DNA of 64,000 nt, taken from positions 682,001 to 746,000 of the forward strand of contig JADJWH010000001.1 in assembly GCA_016716465.1 (NCBI GenBank), read 5' to 3'. This DNA comes from Gammaproteobacteria bacterium (GTDB taxonomy: Bacteria; Pseudomonadota; Gammaproteobacteria; SZUA-140). Below are positions 25,557 through 35,575 of the stretch, one piece after another. Each line of letters begins with the position of its first letter. Position 1 is the stretch's first letter. The notes under the pieces were generated by a model. It worked only from the letters and a program-made list of their open reading frames with translations, was not told the origin of the DNA and did not search any database. The position numbers and the translations under genes were made by a program.

Positions 25557-25636
25557 AGGTTGGGCAGAGCAACGCGAAGCCCAACAATTTTCAATCCTAG
25601 TCATGTTGGGTTTCATTCCATTCAATCCAACCTATG
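25557..25636. repeat. TAGGTTGGGC inverted repeat after urtE
   Basis: TAGGTTGGGCAGAGCAACGC, then GAAGCCCAAC, faces GTTGGGTTTC...CCAACCTA at the right edge. This is a REP-like dispersed motif that can form an imperfect long hairpin and may stop urt transcription. Confidence 0.55.
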
Positions 25637-25640
25637 GATA

Positions 25641-26102
25641 CTAGCCACGCACTACCAGCCATGCGATAAGTAAAGGTAAACCATACAGTACCGATGCGAT
25701 GAAATAACCTGATACGGAACCCCTAAATCTACGCGTGGTTATTATCTCTTTCCATTCCTCTTCGGAGTAGAGAGACTCGTGAAACACGGTCAATATTAAG
25801 TGGTAAATTCGGTACGCAGAATATACTGACAACGCAGACATTGCCACTAATAGCGCTAGACCAAAACCCAACGCTCCATCGATGGCCGAGAAGATCTGGT
25901 ACCCAATTGCAAATAGTATGAAAGGAATAATATTTATTACAATGATCGAGATAAACAAACGTGCTAATAGACGCTGCTGTTCTTTTCGCTCAGGTTCTTG
26001 CCACAGGCCCCATGGAAATGCTCGAAATGAACTCATGCCCGATAGCAACGCACCATACAAAACTGCGTAAAACACAGAGAAAAGTGTTTGGGCCTCAGTC
26101 AT
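25641..26102 (-). CDS. small integral membrane protein, unknown function
   Basis: Start taken at ATG 26102 (MTEAQTLFSVFYAVLYGALL), giving 153 aa; an in-frame ATG at 26126 is possible. About four membrane segments are visible: near 5-25, 45-67, 75-100 and 130-150. A charged loop (QEPERKEQQRLLARL) lies between the first two, and an acidic/basic loop EEEWKEIITTRRFRGS before the last. Its base composition is clearly more AT-rich than the flanking urt and dap genes, which suggests later acquisition. I do not recognise the family. It is transcribed against the urt operon. Confidence 0.55.
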   Translation of the reverse strand: MTEAQTLFSVFYAVLYGALLSGMSSFRAFPWGLWQEPERKEQQRLLARLFISIIVINIIPFILFAIGYQIFSAIDGALGFGLALLVAMSALSVYSAYRIYHLILTVFHESLYSEEEWKEIITTRRFRGSVSGYFIASVLYGLPLLIAWLVVRG

Positions 26103-26268
26103 CTTTTGTGACACTGGGCATAACAAGAATTCATGATCAAAAATGATATATAAACCGGGCTACACGACGTATAGTATCGCAGCTCCATCAATAATTCGTT
26201 GTGTGGCATGGTAGCGACTGTGAGAAGCGCATCGGCGAAATCCGCTAACACAACAAACATCGAACCAG

Positions 26269-27090
26269 CTATTTATCTCGCAACAGTTCGTTGATCCCCA
26301 CCTTAGACCGCGTCTTCTCGTCCACCTGCTTGATGATAACGGCGCAGTACAGGCTGTGGCTGCCGTCCTTGGCGGGCAGGCTGCCGGGGACGACGACGGC
26401 GCCGGGCGGCACCTTGCCGTAGACGACCTCGCCGGTCAGGCGGTTGTAGATCTTGGTGCTCTGGCCGATGTAGACGCCCATCGAGATCACCGCGCCCTCG
26501 CCGACGATGACGCCCTCGACGACTTCGGAGCGCGCGCCGATGAAGCAGTTGTCCTCGATGATGGTCGGGCTGGCCTGCACCGGTTCCAGCACGCCGCCGA
26601 TGCCGACGCCGCCGGACAGGTGCACGTTCTTGCCGATCTGGGCGCAGGAGCCGACGGTGGCCCAGGTGTCGACCATGGTGCCGCTGTCGACGTAGGCGCC
26701 GATGTTGACGTAAGAGGGCATCAGCACGACGCCGGAGGCGATGTAGGCGCCCTTGCGCGCGCTCGCCGGCGGCACCACGCGCACGCCGGCGTCACGGAAT
26801 TCGCGCGGGTTGTAGGCGGCATACTTGGGCTGCACCTTGTCGTAGTAGTTGGTGAAGCCGCCCTTCATGAAGCTGTTGTCCTCGATGCGGAACGACAGCA
26901 GCACGGCCTTCTTCAGCCACTGGTTGACGACCCATTCGCCGCCCTGCTTCTCGGCGACGCGCAGCTTGCCCTGGTCGAGCAGGTCGATCACCGTGTTGAC
27001 CGCCTCCTTGACGTGGGTCTCCACGCTGCGCGGGGTGATGTCGGCGCGGCGCTCGAAGGCTTCATCGATGATGCGTTGCAGGTCGTTCAT
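26269..27090 (-). CDS. dapD: 2,3,4,5-tetrahydropyridine-2,6-dicarboxylate N-succinyltransferase
   Basis: A 273-aa left-handed beta-helix acyltransferase using succinyl-CoA in the succinylase branch of lysine/DAP synthesis. The N-terminal helical domain (NDLQRIIDEAFERRADITP) precedes hexapeptide repeats: GAYIASGVVLMPSYVNIGAY, TWATVGSCAQIGKNVHLSGG and ARSEVVEGVIVGEGAVISMG. The ATG at 27090 is chosen as it opens the canonical MNDLQ start; the frame upstream runs into a dispersed palindrome. Downstream partner of dapC on the same strand. Confidence 0.97.
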   Translation of the reverse strand: MNDLQRIIDEAFERRADITPRSVETHVKEAVNTVIDLLDQGKLRVAEKQGGEWVVNQWLKKAVLLSFRIEDNSFMKGGFTNYYDKVQPKYAAYNPREFRDAGVRVVPPASARKGAYIASGVVLMPSYVNIGAYVDSGTMVDTWATVGSCAQIGKNVHLSGGVGIGGVLEPVQASPTIIEDNCFIGARSEVVEGVIVGEGAVISMGVYIGQSTKIYNRLTGEVVYGKVPPGAVVVPGSLPAKDGSHSLYCAVIIKQVDEKTRSKVGINELLRDK

Positions 27091-27114
27091 GGTGCATTCT
27101 CCGTATCTGCTGAA

Positions 27115-27140
27115 GGGGACAGATTTCAAAATCTGTCCCC
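27115..27140. repeat. GGGGACAGATTT palindrome upstream of dapD
   Basis: A 26-bp palindrome with spacer CA between arms, in the 66-bp gap between dapC and dapD. It would form a hairpin in the dapC-dapD mRNA 25 nt before the dapD start. Confidence 0.85.
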
Positions 27141-27156
27141 GGGGGTTACCCGGGGG

Positions 27157-28353
27157 TTACGTTCGTTCAATGTAGTTTCGGATCCGCCATGCCGCCTCCA
27201 TGCAGTCCTCCAGCGGCGGCACCAGGGCCATGCGCACGCGGCCGCGGCCCGGGTCGATGCCATGGGCGGGGCGCGACAGGTAGCTGCCCGGCAGCACGGT
27301 GACATTTTCCGCCGCGAACAGGCCACGCGCAAATTCCGCGTCATCACCCGGTGTCTGCGGCCACAGATAGAAGCTGGCGGGCGGGCGCTGAACCTCGAGC
27401 ACCGGCGTGAGGATCTCCAGCACGGCGTCGAATTTCGCGCGGTACAGCGCGCGGTTCCGGATCACGTGTTCCTCGTCGCCCCAGGCCTTCAGACTCGCGG
27501 CCTGCGTGTGCGGCGGCATCGCGCTGCCGTGGTAGGTGCGGTAACGATGGAAGGCCTCGATGATCGCGGCGTCGCCGGCGACGAAGCCCGAGCGCAGGCC
27601 CGGCACGTTCGAACGCTTCGACAGGCTCTGGAAGATGATGCAGCGCTTGTATTCGGTGTTGCCCAGCGCGGCGGCGGCCGCGAGCAGGCCGGGCGGCGGA
27701 TCGAGTTCATCGTCGTACAGCTCCGAGTAGCATTCGTCAGCGGCGATGATGAAATCGAAGCGCTCCGCGAGCTCCAGCACCGCGCGCATCCCGTTCAGGC
27801 CGATCACCGCGCCGGAGGGATTGCCGGGCGAACAGAGATAGAGCAACTGGCAGCGTTGCCAGGCCTCGGCCGGGACCGAGGCGAAATCGGGCAGCCAGTG
27901 CGTTTCGGCAGTGGTGTTGATATACCAGGGCTCCGCGCCGGCGAGCAGGGCGGCGCCCTCGTAGATCTGATAGAACGGATTGGGCATCATGACCCGCGGC
28001 GAGCGCGCGCGATCGACCACCGTCTGCGCGATGGCGAACAACGCCTCGCGCGTGCCGTTCACCGGCAGGATATGGCGCTCCGGGTCGAGGCTCGCGGCGG
28101 GCAGGCCGTAGCGCCGCTGCAGCCAGCGCGCGATCGCCGCGCGCAGCTCCGCCGTCCCGCGCGTCAGCGGATACTGTTCGAGGCCGTGCAGGTGGGTAAT
28201 GAGTTCCTCGGCGATGAAGCCGGGCGGCGGGTGTTTGGGTTCGCCCATGGCCAGGCTGAGCACGGATTTATCCGCTGCCGGCTGTACCCCATGCTTGAGG
28301 CGAGCCAGCCGCTCGAACGGGTAGGGTTGCAATCGGGCGAGATCAGGATTCAT
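27157..28353 (-). CDS. dapC: succinyldiaminopimelate transaminase
   Basis: A 398-aa fold-type I PLP aminotransferase of the DapC family that makes N-succinyl-LL-DAP from N-succinyl-2-amino-6-ketopimelate. Motifs: MNPDLARLQPYPFERLARL start, SLAMGEPKHPPP, PNPFYQIYEGAA, CSPGNPSGAV, AADECYSELY, PLP lysine in FQSLSKRSNVPGLRSGF, and the C-terminal RMALVPPLEDC. Start and length fit the proteobacterial DapC. It lies upstream of dapD in the same direction, so a dapC-dapD unit is likely. Confidence 0.94.
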   Translation of the reverse strand: MNPDLARLQPYPFERLARLKHGVQPAADKSVLSLAMGEPKHPPPGFIAEELITHLHGLEQYPLTRGTAELRAAIARWLQRRYGLPAASLDPERHILPVNGTREALFAIAQTVVDRARSPRVMMPNPFYQIYEGAALLAGAEPWYINTTAETHWLPDFASVPAEAWQRCQLLYLCSPGNPSGAVIGLNGMRAVLELAERFDFIIAADECYSELYDDELDPPPGLLAAAAALGNTEYKRCIIFQSLSKRSNVPGLRSGFVAGDAAIIEAFHRYRTYHGSAMPPHTQAASLKAWGDEEHVIRNRALYRAKFDAVLEILTPVLEVQRPPASFYLWPQTPGDDAEFARGLFAAENVTVLPGSYLSRPAHGIDPGRGRVRMALVPPLEDCMEAAWRIRNYIERT

Positions 28354-28659
28354 GTAATTTAATTTATGAAGTTATAGCTGTAACCATATAAAGAAATTAA
28401 AATTCAGTCGATTTATTATGGCCGAGTTAAAAATGGGGACAGATTTAATTTTTGCTCGGGATTCCGCATTTTACACGGGGCACATCTTCAAAAATAAAAT
28501 CTGTCCCCATTTTTTGGCCGCCTTCTTTGCATCCCGTCATATTAATAGGCCGAGCACTGGACACTCAAAGCACGAGCCTGCCCGTTGCGGTAAGATGGCG
28601 GCCTTTCGGCCCGGAAGGGCCTGGCTGAATCGAAGTCGCACAGTATAAGACAAGCATCC
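28354..28659. other. intergenic region between dapC and the EamA transporter
   Basis: Divergent spacer of 306 bp. The first 70 bp are AT-rich (probable dapC promoter side). Then comes a 74-nt palindrome element, and near 28600 a hairpin GGCCTTTCGGCCCGGAAGGGCC-like motif. No convincing short gene. Confidence 0.5.
28435..28508. repeat. 74-nt long form of the GGGGACAGATTT element
   Basis: The left edge AATGGGGACAGATTTAATTT and right edge AAATAAAATCTGTCCCCATT enclose a unique core. The arms extend beyond the short palindrome form into A/T runs. A second copy of exactly the same 74-nt length lies at 32411-32484. Confidence 0.8.
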
Positions 28660-29544
28660 ATGCCATCCAAACCCGTCGTGGCCGCCATGCTGCCGCTTGC
28701 CGCCCTGTTGTTCGGCGCCGCCTTCTGGGGGGTGTCGTGGTTTCCGCTGCGGGAACTCGAGGCGCGCGGCCTGGTCGGGCTGTGGTCCACCCTGATCATC
28801 TACGGCACGGCGCTCGCCATCGGGCTGGTCGTTCTGGCGCTGCGGCGTGAGCGGCCGCGGTGGAGCCTGTGGATACTGTGGCTGCTGCTCTCCAGCGGAT
28901 GGTGCAACGTGGCCTTCATCCTCGCCGTGCTCGAGGGCAACGTGGTGCGCGTGTTGCTGTTGTTCTACCTGTCACCGCTGTGGACCGTGCTGCTGGGGTG
29001 GCTGATACTGAAGGAGACGCCGTCGCCGGCGGCGCGGCTGACCCTGGCGGTGGCGATGATCGGCGCCGTGGTGATGCTGTGGGACGCATCGACCGGGGCG
29101 CCCTGGCCGCGCAGCGGCGCCGACTGGCTGGCCATCACCTCCGGCATGGCCTTCGCGCTCAACAACGTGGTCGTGCGCCGGCTGCAGGATGTCCCGCTAT
29201 GGAGCAAGACCACGATTGCCTGGGCGGGGGTGGTCCTGCTCGCGGCCGGCTGGATCGCTCTGGACGGCGTTGCGTTCCCCCCGGTGAGTAGCGGGATCAT
29301 CGGCGGCGCGATCGCGCTCGGCGCCTTCGGCATGGCGGCCATGACACTCGCCGTGGTGTACGGCATGACGCATATGCCGGCGCATCGCGCGGCGGTGGTG
29401 CTGCTGTTCGAACTGGTGGTCGGCGCGGCCTCGGCGCAATGGCTGACGGATGAGATCGTCAAGCCCCAGGAGTGGGCGGGCGGCGCCCTGATCCTGCTCG
29501 CCGGCTGGTTCGCCGCGCGCGCCCAGATGCGAAGTTCTCATTAA
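28660..29544 (+). CDS. EamA/DMT-family transporter
   Basis: A 294-aa inner-membrane protein with ten predicted membrane segments in two EamA repeats. Repeat one includes FGAAFWGVSWFPLRELEARG and ends with FYLSPLWTVLLGWLILKETP. Repeat two begins about residue 150 with ITSGMAFALNNVVVRRLQ and ends LLFELVVGAASAQWL. Family members export metabolites or amino acids; substrate cannot be deduced. Monocistronic. Confidence 0.85.
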   Translation: MPSKPVVAAMLPLAALLFGAAFWGVSWFPLRELEARGLVGLWSTLIIYGTALAIGLVVLALRRERPRWSLWILWLLLSSGWCNVAFILAVLEGNVVRVLLLFYLSPLWTVLLGWLILKETPSPAARLTLAVAMIGAVVMLWDASTGAPWPRSGADWLAITSGMAFALNNVVVRRLQDVPLWSKTTIAWAGVVLLAAGWIALDGVAFPPVSSGIIGGAIALGAFGMAAMTLAVVYGMTHMPAHRAAVVLLFELVVGAASAQWLTDEIVKPQEWAGGALILLAGWFAARAQMRSSH

Positions 29545-29707
29545 TTATCCCAGTGGAGACATGGGGGTGCGGGAGGAATCGAGAAAGCCCCTGAATTGCC
29601 GCGCCGCGGGGGATCTGCGGCGGTCGGACTGCGCGTTGTTTCACCGACTGCCCAGCCCATCCCGCGGTCTTGAGCGGGGATTTCCCGCCTGACCCGTGGC
29701 CTTGAGC

Positions 29708-29732
29708 GGGGACAGATTTGAAATCTGTCCCC
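29708..29732. repeat. GGGGACAGATTT palindrome upstream of pyrG
   Basis: A 25-bp palindrome with single central G, 80 bp upstream of pyrG. Just before it lie two GAGCGGGGA-type direct motifs (near 29670 and 29703). Confidence 0.85.
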
Positions 29733-29813
29733 GGCCTTAGATTGATTGAGGTATCAGGGGCATTCTGGTAACGTGTCAGCATTCTTGAACGGAGCGCGAT
29801 CGAACAGGCCTGC

Positions 29814-31466
<1,653 letters not shown>

Positions 31467-31471
31467 CCGCC

Positions 31472-32305
31472 ATGAAGCTGTGCGGTTTCGAGGCCGGGAT
31501 CGACCGGCCGATCTTTCTCATCGCCGGCCCGTGCGTGATCGAGAGCCGGGCGCTGGCGCTCGAGACCGCCCAGGCGCTGAAGGAGCTGACCCAGCGCGTC
31601 GGCATCCCGTTCATCTACAAATCCTCTTTCGACAAGGCCAACCGCACCTCCAGCAAGAGCTACCGCGGTCCCGGCCTGGAGGAGGGGCTGCGCATCCTGG
31701 AAGAGGTGAAGAGCCGCATCGGGGTGCCCGTGCTGACCGACGTGCACGAGGACACGCCGCTGGACGAGGTCGCCGCCGTGGTCGACGTGCTGCAGACCCC
31801 GGCCTTCCTGTGCCGCCAGACCACCTTCATCCGGAACGTCGCCCGCCAGGGCAAGCCGGTCAACATCAAGAAGGGTCAGTTCCTCGCCCCCTGGGACATG
31901 AAGAACGTGGTGGAGAAGGCGCGCGAGACCGGCAATGAACAGATCCTGGTGTGCGAACGCGGCGTCTCCTTCGGCTACAACACCCTGATCTCCGACATGC
32001 GCGGCCTGGCCGTCATGCGCGAGACCGGCTGCCCGGTCGTGTTCGACGCCACCCATTCGGTGCAGCAGCCGGGCGGGCGGGGCGCCTCCTCGGGCGGCCA
32101 GCGCGAGTTCGTGCCGGTGCTGGCCCGGGCGGCGGTGGCGGCGGGGGTCAGCGGCCTGTTCATGGAGACCCATCCCGATCCCGACCGCGCCCTGAGCGAC
32201 GGCCCCAACGCCTGGCCGCTGGGCCGCATGGAGGAACTCCTGCGCACCCTGCGCGACCTGGACGCGGTGGTCAAACGCGCCGGCTTCATCGAAGCCGATT
32301 TTTGA
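31472..32305 (+). CDS. kdsA: 3-deoxy-8-phosphooctulonate (KDO-8-P) synthase
   Basis: A 277-aa (beta/alpha)8 enzyme joining PEP and arabinose-5-phosphate for the KDO of lipopolysaccharide. Motifs: LIAGPCVIESR, KSSFDKANRTS, TDVHE, LCRQTTF and PVNIKKGQFLAPWDM. The Asn of NIKKGQ, where metal-dependent forms have Cys, points to the metal-independent class. FDATHSVQQPGG is also diagnostic. It starts 5 bp after the pyrG stop. Its presence implies an LPS outer membrane. Confidence 0.97.
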   Translation: MKLCGFEAGIDRPIFLIAGPCVIESRALALETAQALKELTQRVGIPFIYKSSFDKANRTSSKSYRGPGLEEGLRILEEVKSRIGVPVLTDVHEDTPLDEVAAVVDVLQTPAFLCRQTTFIRNVARQGKPVNIKKGQFLAPWDMKNVVEKARETGNEQILVCERGVSFGYNTLISDMRGLAVMRETGCPVVFDATHSVQQPGGRGASSGGQREFVPVLARAAVAAGVSGLFMETHPDPDRALSDGPNAWPLGRMEELLRTLRDLDAVVKRAGFIEADF

Positions 32306-32360
32306 AATTCCCCCGGAAAAGCGTAAACTGTGCGCCGTGAAACCGGCACCATTAAAAAAT

Positions 32361-32484
32361 GGGGACAGATTTATTTTTAACGGAATGCTCTCAAAAAAAT
32401 GGCAGGAAATGGGGACAGATTTAATTTTTGACCGGAGACTGTTCACTGAACGGAGGTCATCTCACAAAGATAAAATCTGTCCCC
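32361..32484. repeat. tandem GGGGACAGATTT element upstream of eno
   Basis: Two left edges (32361 and 32411, each ATGGGGACAGATTTA followed by a T-rich stretch) share one right edge ending TCTGTCCCC at 32484. The 32411-32484 part is a full 74-nt element like that at 28435; the first left edge looks like a second, truncated copy in direct orientation. Confidence 0.8.
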
Positions 32485-32549
32485 ATTTTCTTACCCGCCC
32501 CCATTTTTATCCACTGTTATTACCCAACCTGCTTTGAGCAAGGAACACG

Positions 32550-33839
32550 ATGGCCAAGATAGTTGATGTGATCGGGCGCGAGATCCTGGATTCCCGCGGC
32601 AATCCCACCGTCGAAGCGGATGTGATCCTGGAGTCCGGGGCGCGCGGCACGGCGGCGGTCCCGTCCGGCGCGTCCACCGGCTCGCGCGAGGCGATCGAAC
32701 TGCGCGACGGCGACGCGCGCCGCTACGGCGGCAAGGGCGTCACCCGGGCGGTCGAGAACATCCGCCAGGAGATCCGCGGCGCACTGCTCGGCAAGGACGC
32801 GATGGACCAGGCGGCGATCGACCGCATCATGATCGGACTCGATGGCACCCCGAACAAGTCGCGCCTCGGCGCCAACGCCATCCTCGCGGTGTCGCTCGCG
32901 AACGCACGCGCCGCGGCCGAGGCCGCGGGCAAGCCGCTCTACCGTTACCTGGGAGGCGAGGGCGGTTTCACGCTCCCGGTACCGATGATGAACGTGGTCA
33001 ACGGCGGCGTGCATGCCGACAACAGCCTCGACATGCAGGAATTCATGATCATGCCGGTCGGCGCCCCGAATTTCCGCGAGGCGTTGCGCATCGGCGCCGA
33101 GGTGTTCCATACCCTGAAGAAGGTGCTGCACGAGCGCGGGCTCAATACCGCGGTGGGCGACGAGGGCGGCTTCGCGCCCAGCCTGGCCTCCAACGAGCAG
33201 GCGATCGAGGTCATCCTCGAGGCCGTCAGGCGTGCTGGCTACAAGGCGGGCGAGGAGGTGTTCATTGCGCTCGATCCGGCCAGCTCGGAATTCTACAAGG
33301 ACGGCGCCTACCACCTCGAATCCGAAGAGCGCCGGCTGAGCTCGCCGGAGTTCGCCGCCTACCTGCAGGACTGGGCCACGCGTTATCCGATCGTCTCCAT
33401 CGAGGACGGCATGGCGGAGAACGACTGGGACGGCTGGGACCTGCTGACGCGCAAGATTGGCGACCGTGTCCAGCTGGTCGGCGACGATCTCTTCGTCACC
33501 AACACGAACATCCTCAAGGAAGGCATCGAACGCGGCATCGCGAACTCGATCCTGATCAAGGTCAACCAGATCGGCACCCTGACCGAGTCGCTGGCCGCCA
33601 TCCGCATGGCCAAGGACGCCGGCTACAGCGTGGTGATCTCGCACCGTTCGGGCGAGACCGAGGATACCTTCATCGCCGACCTGGCGGTCGCGACCAGCGC
33701 CGGCCAGATCAAGACCGGATCGCTGTCGCGCTCGGACCGCGTGGCCAAGTATAACCGCCTGGTGCGCATCGAGGAGGCGCTGGCCGCCAATGGCAAATAC
33801 GCCGGCCGCGGCGCGCTGCGGTCCTTCCGCAAGGGGTGA
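32550..33839 (+). CDS. eno: enolase
   Basis: A 429-aa glycolytic enzyme (2-phosphoglycerate to PEP; also RNA degradosome partner in gammaproteobacteria). Start MAKIVDVIGREILDSRGNPT. Catalytic and metal motifs: SGASTGSREA, NVVNGGVHADNSLDMQEFM, VGDEGGFAPS, IEDGMAENDWDGW, VGDDLFVTN, LIKVNQIG and SHRSGETED. The full-length frame is intact. AAGGAACACG precedes the ATG as ribosome site. Confidence 0.98.
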   Translation: MAKIVDVIGREILDSRGNPTVEADVILESGARGTAAVPSGASTGSREAIELRDGDARRYGGKGVTRAVENIRQEIRGALLGKDAMDQAAIDRIMIGLDGTPNKSRLGANAILAVSLANARAAAEAAGKPLYRYLGGEGGFTLPVPMMNVVNGGVHADNSLDMQEFMIMPVGAPNFREALRIGAEVFHTLKKVLHERGLNTAVGDEGGFAPSLASNEQAIEVILEAVRRAGYKAGEEVFIALDPASSEFYKDGAYHLESEERRLSSPEFAAYLQDWATRYPIVSIEDGMAENDWDGWDLLTRKIGDRVQLVGDDLFVTNTNILKEGIERGIANSILIKVNQIGTLTESLAAIRMAKDAGYSVVISHRSGETEDTFIADLAVATSAGQIKTGSLSRSDRVAKYNRLVRIEEALAANGKYAGRGALRSFRKG

Positions 33840-33848
33840 GAAACGTAC

Positions 33849-34238
33849 TTGGCGACCGGGGCCCTGACCAGAAGACGAGGCGGCGCGGCGCCGCGGTCGG
33901 CGCGCAAGGGCCAGCGTACGCCATTCTATCTGCGCCTGTTCGCGGGAAATCACAGCCGTCTGGTTTCGCGCGCCACCCTCGCGGTACTGCTGTTCCTGCT
34001 GGTCGCCCTGCAGATCCGCCTGTGGTCTCACGACGGCGGCATCGCCAACATCTGGCGCCTCAATTATGAGATCGCGCACCAGAAACAGGAAAATGAAGGA
34101 TTGCGCGAGCGTAACGAAGGCCTCGAGGCCGAGGTCGCCGATCTCAAGCAGGGGGCGGCGGCCGTGGAGGAGCGCGCGCGCGCCGAACTCGGCATGATCC
34201 GCAAGGGCGAGACCTTCTTCCAGACCGTGGAACCCTGA
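33849..34238 (+). CDS. ftsB: cell division protein FtsB
   Basis: A small bitopic divisome protein: basic N-terminus, one membrane segment (about residues 42-58, ATLAVLLFLLVALQIRLW), then a leucine-zipper-like coiled coil (NYEIAHQKQENEGLRERNEG...), ending with ARAELGMIRKGETFFQ. The core matches FtsB, which bridges FtsQ and FtsL. The start is uncertain: the only well-placed codon is TTG 33849 (GGGGTGAG 8 bases upstream), giving 129 aa, about 30 more than usual. Position between eno and ispD is conserved in gammaproteobacteria. Confidence 0.88.
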   Translation: MATGALTRRRGGAAPRSARKGQRTPFYLRLFAGNHSRLVSRATLAVLLFLLVALQIRLWSHDGGIANIWRLNYEIAHQKQENEGLRERNEGLEAEVADLKQGAAAVEERARAELGMIRKGETFFQTVEP

Positions 34239-34247
34239 GGGCGCGGC

Positions 34248-34976
34248 ATGACGGGCGCCGCCGCCGATCAGGGCCCGGCCTACTGGGTGGTGATCCCCGC
34301 CGCGGGCGCCGGCAACCGCATGGGCGCCGCCACTCCCAAGCAATATCTCGAGATCGCCGGCCGCACCGTCATCGAACATACCCTGGCGCTGTTTTCCACT
34401 CATCCGCTGGTTTCCGGCATCGTCGTGGCGCTGGCGCCCGGCGATGACGCCTGGGCGCGCCTGGCGCCGAGCGCCACCTGCCCGCTGCACACGGTAACGG
34501 GCGGGGCGGACCGACACCACTCCGTATTGAACGCCCTGCGCCGCCTCAGCGAGCTGGGACGGCCGCACGACTGGGTGCTGGTGCACGATGCCGCCCGGCC
34601 CTGCCTGCGTCGCTCCGATCTTGACCGCCTGATCGCCATGCTGCAGGAGCATCCGGTCGGCGGGCTGCTCGGCGTGCCGGTCCCCGATACCCTGAAGCGC
34701 GTCGACGCGAAGGGCAACGTGGTCGAGACGCTGACGCGCGACGGCGTGTGGCGCGCGCTGACGCCGCAGATGTTCCGCCTCGATGCGTTGCGGACCGCCC
34801 TCGAGGCGGCGGTCGTCGGTGGACGCCGGGTGACGGACGAGGCAGGCGCGATGGAGCATGCCGGCCATGCCGTGCGCATGGTGGAAGGTCATGCCGACAA
34901 CATAAAGATCACCGCGCCGGGGGACCTCGCGCTGGCCGAGGTGTTCCTGCGCCGGCAACGGGAGGAGACCGAATGA
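34248..34976 (+). CDS. ispD: 2-C-methyl-D-erythritol 4-phosphate cytidylyltransferase
   Basis: A 242-aa MEP-pathway enzyme making CDP-methylerythritol. Motifs: VVIPAAGAGNRMGAATPKQY (CTP-binding glycine-rich loop with catalytic Arg/Lys), TGGADRHHSVLNAL, LVHDAARPCL, GLLGVPVPDTLKR and TPQMFRLDAL. Its stop overlaps the start of ispF (ATGA at 34973-34976). Confidence 0.96.
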   Translation: MTGAAADQGPAYWVVIPAAGAGNRMGAATPKQYLEIAGRTVIEHTLALFSTHPLVSGIVVALAPGDDAWARLAPSATCPLHTVTGGADRHHSVLNALRRLSELGRPHDWVLVHDAARPCLRRSDLDRLIAMLQEHPVGGLLGVPVPDTLKRVDAKGNVVETLTRDGVWRALTPQMFRLDALRTALEAAVVGGRRVTDEAGAMEHAGHAVRMVEGHADNIKITAPGDLALAEVFLRRQREETE

Positions 34977-35575
34977 TCCGTATCGGCTGCGGCTATGACG
35001 CCCACCGTTTCGCGCCGGACCGTCCGCTGATCATCGGCGGGGTCGAGATCCCGTATGACCTCGGCATGCTCGCGCACTCCGATGGCGACGTGCTGATCCA
35101 CGCCCTGTGCGACGCCCTGCTCGGCGCCGCGGGGCTCGGCGACATCGGCCGCCACTTTCCGGACAGCGCCGCCGAGTACGCCGGCATCGACAGCCGGATC
35201 CTGCTGCGGCGCGTGCTTGAAGAGATCCGCAAGCGCGGCTACGGCATCGTCAACGTCGACGCCACCCTGATCGCGCAGAAGCCCAAGTTCGCGCCCTACA
35301 TCGAGTCGATGACCGCCATCCTCGCCGCCGACCTCGGCATTCCCATCGACGGCGTCAACGTCAAGGCGACCACCACCGAAGGCATGGGCTTCACCGGCCG
35401 CGCCGAACGTTGGTCTGCGCCAGCTTCACCCGGTTCTCGTACGCCTCCCGCGCGATGCGCACGTCTTCGAGGAAATAGGGCAGTTCCTTCAACAGCAGGG
35501 CCTGCGGGCCATCGACCAGGGCCTTGCTCGGCTCGGGGTGGAAGTCGACCAGGATCATGTTGGCACCGGCGATGA
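34973..35575 (+). CDS. ispF: ispF truncated near its 3' end, chimeric tail
   Basis: Residues 1-145 are a good MECDP synthase: GCGYDAHRFAPDRPLIIGGV (Asp and His metal ligands), LAHSDGDVLIHALCDALLGA, GDIGRHFPD and VNVKATTTEGMGFTGRAE. Normal IspF (about 157-160 aa) would continue with a last beta strand (GIA.xAV.LL). Here the match stops abruptly at about 35406. The frame runs on for about 55 Arg/Pro/Ser-rich residues that are simply the antisense of the DAHP synthase gene. The final core strand is lost, so activity is doubtful unless another copy exists. The break looks like a deletion or assembly join. Confidence 0.85.
   Translation: MIRIGCGYDAHRFAPDRPLIIGGVEIPYDLGMLAHSDGDVLIHALCDALLGAAGLGDIGRHFPDSAAEYAGIDSRILLRRVLEEIRKRGYGIVNVDATLIAQKPKFAPYIESMTAILAADLGIPIDGVNVKATTTEGMGFTGRAERWSAPASPGSRTPPARCARLRGNRAVPSTAGPAGHRPGPCSARGGSRPGSCWHRR

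Noticed and set aside
34973..35575. Simple frameshift as the cause of the odd IspF C-terminus
   Set aside because: No other frame after 35406 encodes an IspF-like end; the sequence there is the convergent DAHP synthase gene, so a junction fits better.
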